Source: JBDUDR01 sp040002845
Lineage (GTDB): Bacteria > Actinomycetota > Actinomycetes > Propionibacteriales > Nocardioidaceae
Length of the DNA: 11,117 bases
NCBI GenBank assembly: GCA_040002845.1
Contig: JBDUDR010000095.1
Coordinates: 1-11,117, forward strand
Direction: 5' to 3'
Part shown: positions 6,772-11,117 of the stretch, piece by piece
How the letters are laid out: the number at the start of each line of letters is the position of its first letter
Position numbering within the stretch: position 1 is the stretch's first letter
Notes under the pieces: generated by a model
Databases searched by the model: none
The model's input: the letters and a program-made list of their open reading frames with translations, nothing else
What the model was told of the DNA's origin: nothing
Made by a program: the position numbers and the translations under genes

Positions 6772-7053
6772 ATGCCACGAAGCCTCAAGAAGGGTCCGTT
6801 CGTCGACGACCACCTGATGAAGAAGGTGGATGCTCAGAACGACGGCGGCACCAGGAACGTGATCAAGACATGGTCGCGTCGTTCGATGATCGTGCCAGCC
6901 ATGATCGGTCACACGATCGCCGTCCACGATGGCCGCAAGCACGTGCCGGTGTTCGTGACCGACTCGATGGTCGGCCACAAGCTCGGCGAGTTCGCTCCGA
7001 CCCGGACGTTTCGGGGGCACGACAAGGACGACCGGAAGAGCCGTCGGCGCTGA
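6772..7053 (+). CDS. rpsS: 30S ribosomal protein S19
   Basis: Small-subunit head protein that contacts 16S rRNA with S13 near the A site and the intersubunit bridge. It has exactly 93 residues, the family norm, starting MPRSLKKGPFVDDHL. The conserved core RRSMIVPAMIGHTIAVHDGR and VGHKLGEFAPTRTFRGH are present. AAGGGG lies about 9 bases ahead of the ATG at 6772. A 58-base gap then precedes rplV, one of the larger gaps in the operon; it contains the perfect 10-bp palindrome GACCTAGGTC (7078-7087), to which I assign no function. Confidence 0.98.
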   Translation: MPRSLKKGPFVDDHLMKKVDAQNDGGTRNVIKTWSRRSMIVPAMIGHTIAVHDGRKHVPVFVTDSMVGHKLGEFAPTRTFRGHDKDDRKSRRR

Positions 7054-7111
7054 TGCGCGGCGGGCCAACCCAGACACGACCTAGGTCACCGACGAGAGGG
7101 TTCACGAGAAG

Positions 7112-7540
7112 ATGAGCGTTATGGAGCGTAGGCGCATCAGCGCCCGCCGCGACAACCTGCTGGGCGACGAGCTCGGCGCGTTTGCGATCGCACGCTTCGT
7201 CCGGGTGACGCCGATGAAGGCGCGTCGCGTCGTCGACCTGGTCCGCGGGCGCGACGTGGACGAGGCCCTGTCCTTGCTCCAATTCGCGCCGCAAGCGGCC
7301 AGCGAGCCGGTCTACAAGGTGCTCGAGAGCGCGGTGTCCAACGCGGTGTCGGGCGAGGGTCTGGACAGGTCCAGCCTCATCATCACGAAGGTGCTGGTCG
7401 ACGAGGGTCCCACCATGAAGCGGTTCCGGCCCCGCGCACAGGGGCGCGCGGCGCGGATCCGCAAGCGCACCAGCCACCTCACCATCGTCGTCCAACCGCG
7501 TTCCGAACGGGATGCGACCAAGAGCGGAAGGACCCGCTGA
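7112..7540 (+). CDS. rplV: 50S ribosomal protein L22 with extended N-terminus
   Basis: Tunnel-lining protein that binds all 23S rRNA domains. It is 142 residues long. The universal core begins at ARFVRVTPMKARRVVDLVRG (27-46), and the tunnel hairpin spans about 100-122 (GPTMKRFRPRAQGRAARI) without insertions. About 25 residues precede the core (MSVMERRRISARRDNLLGD), longer than in most bacteria but familiar from Nocardioides-like actinobacteria. The start may be ATG 7112 or ATG 7121: GAGAGGG sits about 11 bases before the first and GAAG 9 bases before the second. The stop overlaps the rpsC start by one base (TGATG). Confidence 0.97.
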   Translation: MSVMERRRISARRDNLLGDELGAFAIARFVRVTPMKARRVVDLVRGRDVDEALSLLQFAPQAASEPVYKVLESAVSNAVSGEGLDRSSLIITKVLVDEGPTMKRFRPRAQGRAARIRKRTSHLTIVVQPRSERDATKSGRTR

Positions 7541-8475
7541 TGGGCCAGAAGGTCAACCCGCACGGGTTCCGTCTCGGCATCTCCACAGACCACAAGAGCC
7601 GGTGGTACGCCGACAAGCTGTACAAGTCGTACGTCGGTGAGGATGTCGCGATCCGCCGACTTCTCACCAAGGGCATGGAGCGGGCCGGCATCTCCAAGGT
7701 GGAGATCGAACGCACCCGCGACCGAGTCCGAGTCGACATCCACACGGCACGTCCCGGCATCGTGATCGGACGACGCGGCGCGGAGGCAGACCGGTTGCGC
7801 GGCAGTCTCGAGAAGCTGACCGCCAAGCAGGTCCAGCTCAACATCCTCGAGGTCAAGAACCCCGAGATCGACGCCCAGTTGGTCGCCCAGGGCGTTGCCG
7901 AACAGCTGTCGAGCCGCGTGTCGTTCCGGCGCGCCATGCGCAAGGCGATGCAGACCGCGATGCGCGGTGGAGCCAAGGGCATCCGCATCCAGTGTTCCGG
8001 TCGCCTCGGCGGCGCCGAGATGTCCAGGTCCGAGTTCTACCGCGAGGGCCGGGTGCCACTGCACACGCTGCGCGCGGACATCGACTACGGCTTCTACGAG
8101 GCCCGCACGACCTTCGGTCGCATCGGGGTGAAGGTCTGGATCTACAAGGGTGAGGTGCCGGGCACCCGCGCCGAGCGAGAGGCCCAGGCCGCCGCGAGAG
8201 CGGCCGCCCCGGGTCGTGGCCGACCGACATCGCGCCGTCGCACTGACCGGCCCGAACGGGGCGACCGATCCGAGCGCGCTGACCGGCCTGAGCGCACCGA
8301 CCGGCCCGAGCCCACCGAGCGCTCTCGTACACCGGTAGCGGAAGCCGCAACAACGGCCGCGACCGTACCCTCTGCCGCCTCCGCGGCCGTACCGTCTGCC
8401 GCCTCCGCGGCCGTACCGTCTGCCGCCTCCGCGGCCGTACCGTCTGCTGCCGTGCCGACCGAGCCGGAGGGCTGA
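7540..8475 (+). CDS. rpsC: 30S ribosomal protein S3 with long repetitive C-terminal tail
   Basis: Head protein at the mRNA entry channel that contributes to mRNA helicase activity. The conserved body covers about residues 1-208: MGQKVNPHGFRLGI start, type-2 KH domain with GXXG as GRRG (77-80), and the C-terminal domain ending GVKVWIYKGEVPG. The remaining ~103 residues form a low-complexity extension. It starts with an Ala/Arg linker, then four six-residue charged repeats of DRPER type (236-259), then VPSAASAA three times (276-299) plus VPSAA. Total length is 311 residues, longer than the 270-280 I would expect for actinobacterial S3. Extensions here are common in the phylum, but the exact tandem repeats are unusual. 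It starts on the last base of the rplV stop. Confidence 0.97.
   Translation: MGQKVNPHGFRLGISTDHKSRWYADKLYKSYVGEDVAIRRLLTKGMERAGISKVEIERTRDRVRVDIHTARPGIVIGRRGAEADRLRGSLEKLTAKQVQLNILEVKNPEIDAQLVAQGVAEQLSSRVSFRRAMRKAMQTAMRGGAKGIRIQCSGRLGGAEMSRSEFYREGRVPLHTLRADIDYGFYEARTTFGRIGVKVWIYKGEVPGTRAEREAQAAARAAAPGRGRPTSRRRTDRPERGDRSERADRPERTDRPEPTERSRTPVAEAATTAATVPSAASAAVPSAASAAVPSAASAAVPSAAVPTEPEG
8245..8316 (+). repeat. 18-bp tandem repeat inside rpsC, four units
   Basis: Four consecutive 18-bp units (8245-8262, 8263-8280, 8281-8298, 8299-8316), each starting GACCG, encode DRPERG, DRSERA, DRPERT and DRPEPT. The units are in frame and diverged at several bases, so the array is older than the neighbouring 24-bp repeat. 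The product is a mixed-charge, probably disordered segment. Confidence 0.9.
8365..8451 (+). repeat. 24-bp tandem repeat inside rpsC, about 3.6 units
   Basis: Units at 8365-8388, 8389-8412 and 8413-8436, then a partial unit at 8437-8451. Units 2 and 3 are identical and unit 1 differs by a single base (CCC for CCG). They encode VPSAASAA repeated in frame. Near-perfect identity points to recent expansion by slippage, so copy number may differ among strains. Confidence 0.95.
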
Positions 8476-8478
8476 GCG

Positions 8479-8898
8479 ATGCTTATCCCACGCAGGGTCA
8501 AACACCGCAAGCAACACCATCCCAAGCGGACCGGTGCGGCGAAGGGGGGCACGACCCTTGCCTTCGGCGACTTCGGCATCCAAGCGGTTGAGGCTCACTA
8601 TGTGACCAACCGGCAGATCGAAGCCGCCCGAATCGCGATGACCCGCCACATCAAACGTGGCGGCAAGGTGTGGATCAACATCTACCCAGACCGCCCGCTC
8701 ACCAAGAAACCGGCCGAGACCCGGATGGGTTCCGGCAAGGGTTCACCGGAATGGTGGATCGCCAACGTCAAGCCAGGGCGCGTCATGTTCGAACTGTCCG
8801 GCGTCCCGGAGCCGCTGGCTCGCGAGGCGCTGCGCCGCGCGATGCACAAGCTCCCGATGAAGTGCAAGTTCGTCACCCGTGAGGCAGGTGAGTTCTGA
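8479..8898 (+). CDS. rplP: 50S ribosomal protein L16
   Basis: Large-subunit protein that helps position A-site tRNA near the peptidyl-transferase centre. It is 139 residues long, standard for bacteria. The start MLIPRRVKHRKQHHPKRTG is preceded by GGAGGG 9 bases upstream. Conserved features include FGDFGIQAVE, the ETRMGSGKGSPEWWIANVKPG loop (80-100), in which Arg82 corresponds to the arginine hydroxylated in Escherichia coli L16, and the C-terminal MHKLPMKCKFVTRE. It starts 3 bases after rpsC ends, and its stop overlaps rpmC by one base (TGATG). Confidence 0.98.
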   Translation: MLIPRRVKHRKQHHPKRTGAAKGGTTLAFGDFGIQAVEAHYVTNRQIEAARIAMTRHIKRGGKVWINIYPDRPLTKKPAETRMGSGKGSPEWWIANVKPGRVMFELSGVPEPLAREALRRAMHKLPMKCKFVTREAGEF

Positions 8899-9182
8899 TG
8901 AGCCCGGCCACCGCGGCGCACGAGATGCGCACCCTGACCGATGACGACCTCGAGGAGCAGCTCCGCGCGGCCAAGGAGGAGCTCTTCAACCTGCGGTTCC
9001 AGGCGGCCACCGGCCAGCTGGAGAGTCATGGCCGGCTCCGTTCCGTACGTCGCGACATCGCCCGGATCTACACGATCCTGCGAGAAAGGGAGCTGGGGAT
9101 CACCGAGCCGGTCGACGCGGAGCCTGTCGCGGCTGAACCAGTAGACGCGCAGCCGGCAGACACCGAGGACACGTCAACATGA
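8898..9182 (+). CDS. rpmC: 50S ribosomal protein L29 with acidic C-terminal tail
   Basis: Two-helix protein next to L23 at the tunnel exit, 94 residues. The family core is clear: DDLEEQLRAAKEELFNLRFQ, then GQLESHGRLRSVRRDIARI. After residue 67 comes an acidic Pro/Ala-rich tail (EPVDAEPVAAEPVDAQPAD, then TEDTST) with the unit EPV-x-A repeated. Tails after the core are frequent in actinobacterial L29, but this one is long and lies near the site where nascent-chain factors bind. It overlaps rplP by one base and rpsQ by four bases (ATGA). Confidence 0.96.
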   Translation: MSPATAAHEMRTLTDDDLEEQLRAAKEELFNLRFQAATGQLESHGRLRSVRRDIARIYTILRERELGITEPVDAEPVAAEPVDAQPADTEDTST

Positions 9183-9460
9183 GTGAGGAAACCACAGTGA
9201 GTCAGTCCCCACGCGGGCAACGTAAGACCCGTGAGGGCACCGTGTCCAGCGACAAGATGGACAAGACAATCGTTGTGATGGTCGAGGACCGCGTCAAGCA
9301 CGCGCTTTACGGCAAGGTCCTGCGGCGCACCAGCAAGCTGAAGGCGCATGACGAGCAGAACCAGTGCGGCATCGGCGACCGGGTGCTGATCATGGAGACC
9401 CGGCCGCTGTCGGCAACCAAGCGCTGGCGCGTGGTCGAGGTTCTCGAGAAGGCCAAGTAG
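9179..9460 (+). CDS. rpsQ: 30S ribosomal protein S17
   Basis: Primary 16S rRNA-binding protein of the small-subunit body, OB fold, 93 residues. The family pattern is REGTVSSDKMDKTIVVMVED, then a central KHALYGKVLRRTSKLKAHDE and the end GDRVLIMETRPLSATKRW. The ATG at 9179 overlaps the rpmC stop and has GAGGA 9 bases upstream. The in-frame GTG at 9197 is a weaker alternative start that would remove six residues. The TAG at 9458 ends the classical S10 operon genes, but rplN follows after only 8 bases, so the S10 and spc groups appear to be transcribed as one. Confidence 0.97.
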   Translation: MSEETTVSQSPRGQRKTREGTVSSDKMDKTIVVMVEDRVKHALYGKVLRRTSKLKAHDEQNQCGIGDRVLIMETRPLSATKRWRVVEVLEKAK

Positions 9461-9468
9461 GAGATTCG

Positions 9469-9837
9469 ATGATCCAGCAGGAGTCGCGGCTCAAGGTCGC
9501 CGACAACACGGGCGCCAAGGAGATCTTGTGCATCCGTGTCCTCGGTGGCTCGGGTCGACGCTACGCCGGCATCGGCGATGTGATCGTCGCCACGGTGAAG
9601 GACGCCATTCCCGGTGGCAACATCAAGAAAGGCGAGGTCGTCAGGGCGGTCATCGTACGCACCTTGAAGGAGCGTCGGCGCCAGGACGGCTCCTACATCA
9701 GGTTCGACGAGAACGCCGCCGTGATCTTGCGGGCCGACGGCGAGCCGCGCGGCACCCGAATCTTCGGCCCGGTAGGCCGCGAGCTCCGCGAGAAGCGCTT
9801 CATGAAGATCATCTCGCTTGCTCCGGAGGTGCTGTGA
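9469..9837 (+). CDS. rplN: 50S ribosomal protein L14
   Basis: Large-subunit interface protein, first gene of the spc group and contact site for the silencing factor RsfS. Exactly 122 residues, the usual length. It starts MIQQESRLKVADNTGAKEI and carries IKKGEVVRAVIVRT and FDENAAVIL, then RGTRIFGPVGRELRE. AGGAG overlaps the rpsQ stop region and serves as ribosome-binding site. The stop overlaps the rplX ATG by one base. Confidence 0.98.
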   Translation: MIQQESRLKVADNTGAKEILCIRVLGGSGRRYAGIGDVIVATVKDAIPGGNIKKGEVVRAVIVRTLKERRRQDGSYIRFDENAAVILRADGEPRGTRIFGPVGRELREKRFMKIISLAPEVL

Positions 9838-10211
9838 TGGCAGGCAGCATGAACATCAAGAAGGGCGACCAGGTGCGCGTGGTCGCCGGCCAGGACAAGG
9901 GCGCCGAAGGCAAGGTCATCGCGGTGCTCTCCGACCGGCGACGAGTGATCGTCGAGGGAGTCAACCGGGTCAAGCGTCACACCAAGGTGGTCCAGAGCGG
10001 CGGCCGATCGGGTACGACCGGGGGGATCGTGACCCAGGAGGCTCCGATCCACCTGTCAAACGTGATGCTGCTGGTCGAGGACGACGGCAAGAAGGTCCCG
10101 ACTCGGATCGGGTTCCGTCGTGACGAGGTGACCAAGCGCCGGCCCGACGGCTCGACGTACACCGCTCAACGCAGCATCCGGATCGCCAGGCGCACCGGCA
10201 AGGAGATCTGA
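9837..10211 (+). CDS. rplX: 50S ribosomal protein L24
   Basis: Assembly-initiating large-subunit protein that binds the 5' region of 23S rRNA. 124 residues. The KOW motif is seen at about residues 8-35 (KKGDQVRVVAGQDKGAEGKV), followed by VIVEGVNRVKRHTK and the conserved QEAPIHLSNVML. The start at 9837 overlaps rplN and has GGAGG upstream (9824-9828). ATG 9849 (MNIKKGD) is a possible shorter start. The C-terminus (IRIARRTGKEI) is slightly longer than in Escherichia coli, as usual for actinobacteria. The stop overlaps rplE by one base. Confidence 0.97.
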   Translation: MAGSMNIKKGDQVRVVAGQDKGAEGKVIAVLSDRRRVIVEGVNRVKRHTKVVQSGGRSGTTGGIVTQEAPIHLSNVMLLVEDDGKKVPTRIGFRRDEVTKRRPDGSTYTAQRSIRIARRTGKEI

Positions 10212-10780
10212 TGACCAGCACCACGACTGAGCTCGACGCTCCCCGCCTCAAGACCCGCTACCTCGCTGAGATCGTGCCGGCGCTCCGCGAGGAGTTCGGC
10301 TACACCAACATCATGCAGGTGCCTGCGCTGACCAAGATCGTGGTCAACATGGGCGTCGGTGAGGCCGCGCGTGACTCCAAGCTCATCGAAGGCGCGGTCC
10401 GTGACCTGGCGATCATCACGGCCCAGAGGCCCTCGGTGACCAAGGCCCGCAAGTCCATCGCACAGTTCAAGCTGCGTGAGGGCATGCCTATCGGTGCTCA
10501 TGTGACGCTGCGCGGTGACCGGATGTGGGAGTTCCTGGACCGTCTCGTGACCCTTGCCCTGCCCCGCATCCGTGACTTCCGGGGGTTGTCCCCCCAGCAG
10601 TTCGACGGACGCGGCAACTACACCTTCGGACTGACGGAGCAGGTCATGTTCCACGAGATCGACCAGGACAAGGTAGATCGCCAACGAGGCATGGACATCA
10701 CCGTCGTCACCACCGCAACCAACAACGAGGAGGGCCGCTCGCTCCTCAAGCACCTCGGCTTTCCCTTCAAGGAGTCCTGA
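10211..10780 (+). CDS. rplE: 50S ribosomal protein L5
   Basis: Central-protuberance protein that binds 5S rRNA and contacts P-site tRNA. It is 189 residues long, typical for actinobacteria. The N-terminal LKTRYLAEIVPALREEFGY, the KIVVNMGVGEAARDSK segment, the tRNA-contact loop ITAQRPSVTKARKSIAQFKL and the C-terminal GMDITVVTTATNNEEGRSLL are all intact. It is translationally coupled to rplX by a one-base overlap. Its last codons contain the AAGGAG (10769-10774) that serves rpsN. Confidence 0.98.
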   Translation: MTSTTTELDAPRLKTRYLAEIVPALREEFGYTNIMQVPALTKIVVNMGVGEAARDSKLIEGAVRDLAIITAQRPSVTKARKSIAQFKLREGMPIGAHVTLRGDRMWEFLDRLVTLALPRIRDFRGLSPQQFDGRGNYTFGLTEQVMFHEIDQDKVDRQRGMDITVVTTATNNEEGRSLLKHLGFPFKES

Positions 10781-10783
10781 CCT

Positions 10784-10969
10784 ATGGCCAAGACGGCACT
10801 GATCGTCAAAGCAGCGCGCAAACCCAAGTACAAGGTGCGCGGCTACACCCGATGCCAGCGCTGCGGGCGACCCAAGGCGGTCTACCGCAAGTTCGGCCTC
10901 TGCCGCATCTGCCTTCGGGAGATGGCACACCGAGGTGAACTGCCGGGAGTGACGAAGAGCAGTTGGTAA
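10784..10969 (+). CDS. rpsN: 30S ribosomal protein S14, zinc-binding type Z
   Basis: Small-subunit head protein near the decoding site. At 61 residues it is the short zinc form. The ribbon is C24-x2-C27 and C40-x2-C43 (RCQRCGRP and GLCRICL), so it should bind one zinc ion. Zinc-independent S14 paralogues lacking the cysteines are Zur-controlled in many actinobacteria; the copy in the spc operon is normally this zinc form, as here. It follows rplE by 3 bases with AAGGAG 9 bases ahead of the ATG. An 81-base gap then precedes rpsH. Confidence 0.98.
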   Translation: MAKTALIVKAARKPKYKVRGYTRCQRCGRPKAVYRKFGLCRICLREMAHRGELPGVTKSSW

Positions 10970-10997
10970 CCCAAATCCTTCGATCGCCGCAGGTCGC

Positions 10998-11015
10998 CGC
11001 CTCCGCCACGAGGCG
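10998..11015 (+). other. Small stem-loop in the rpsN-rpsH gap
   Basis: CGCCTC (10998-11003) and GAGGCG (11010-11015) form a 6-bp stem with a 6-base loop within the 81-base spacer. There is no T-run after it, so it is unlikely to be a terminator. It might be a translational control or processing site, or a chance pairing in GC-rich DNA. Confidence 0.3.
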
Positions 11016-11050
11016 CAGCGAAACCACGGCCAGAAAGAGGCCCTAGGCCC

Positions 11051-11117
11051 ATGACCATGACAGACCCGATCGCAGACATGCTGACCCGTCTGCGCAACGC
11101 CAACCAGGCGTACCACG
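11051..11117 (+). CDS. rpsH: 30S ribosomal protein S8 (3'-truncated by window edge)
   Basis: Only the first 22 codons are visible: [21 protein letters not shown] and one further His. This matches the highly conserved N-terminus of S8, a primary 16S rRNA-binding protein and the known autoregulator of the spc operon in Escherichia coli. AAAGAGG about 10 bases upstream is the probable ribosome-binding site for ATG 11051. The in-frame ATG at 11057 (MTDPIADM) is an alternative that matches many homologues. The frame is open at the window end. Confidence 0.95.

Noticed and set aside
5859..6788. Minus-strand ORF of 309 codons opposite rplB.
   Set aside because: Shadow ORF produced by the high-GC codon pattern of rplB; the sense strand encodes an unmistakable L2.
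7078..7087. Perfect 10-bp palindrome GACCTAGGTC before rplV.
   Set aside because: Too short to call an operator on its own, no second copy seen nearby, and it falls in an ordinary intergenic spacer.
8365..8451. Short regular repeats considered as a CRISPR array.
   Set aside because: Units are contiguous with no spacers, in frame and coding within rpsC; it is a protein-coding tandem repeat.
7312..8649. Long minus-strand ORF (445 codons) with a Gly/Arg/Tyr-rich repetitive stretch opposite rpsC.
   Set aside because: It is the antisense shadow of rpsC and neighbours; the Gly-rich repeat is simply the reverse reading of the GC-rich S3 tail repeats. No ribosome-binding site or family motif.
10166..11116. 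Minus-strand ORF of 316 codons opposite rplE, rpsN and rpsH.
   Set aside because: It spans three conserved sense genes and their spacers and has no recognisable domain; shadow of high GC content.

Overview
The window is a high-GC actinobacterial chromosome segment covering the end of the str operon and most of the S10-spc ribosomal protein cluster. Gene order (tuf, then rpsJ to rpsH), GTG starts, one-base and four-base gene overlaps, a zinc-type S14, and an L22 with an extended N-terminus all fit Actinomycetota. The L22 N-terminus and S3/L29 style resemble Propionibacteriales (Nocardioides-like); the order-level call is a recollection-based inference.

Layout. 1-1154 holds EF-Tu without its first ~13 codons, followed by a strong GC-rich hairpin terminator (1179-1217). 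1260-3451 is an accessory island between the str and S10 operons: a four-helix DUF6328-type membrane protein on +, then two minus-strand genes, the RNA 2',3'-cyclic phosphodiesterase ThpR and a DUF559/Vsr-like endonuclease-domain protein. The last carries a one-base insertion near 2622 that throws its conserved C-terminus out of frame; undoing it restores a 310-residue protein ending at 2518.

The DUF559 gene is bracketed by two copies of a palindromic element (2412-2480 and 3571-3633). They have nearly identical 12-bp arms, exactly 39 nt between arms, and the same internal orientation. A further half-copy lies at 3542-3563. This is the most unusual structure in the window and may mark a small repeat-associated nuclease cassette.

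3675-3946 holds a likely promoter and a ~240-nt structured leader for the ribosomal operon. 3947-11117 is one tightly packed + strand transcription unit: rpsJ, rplC, rplD, rplW, rplB, rpsS, rplV, rpsC, rplP, rpmC, rpsQ, rplN, rplX, rplE, rpsN and the start of rpsH. Their products build the small-subunit head (S10, S19, S3, S14) and decoding region, the peptidyl-transferase centre and exit tunnel (L2, L3, L4, L22, L23, L29), and the central protuberance/tRNA sites (L5, L16). EF-Tu delivers aminoacyl-tRNA to the same ribosomes. The notable deviation among them is S3, whose ~100-residue C-terminal extension is made of an 18-bp charged repeat and a 24-bp Ala/Pro/Ser repeat.
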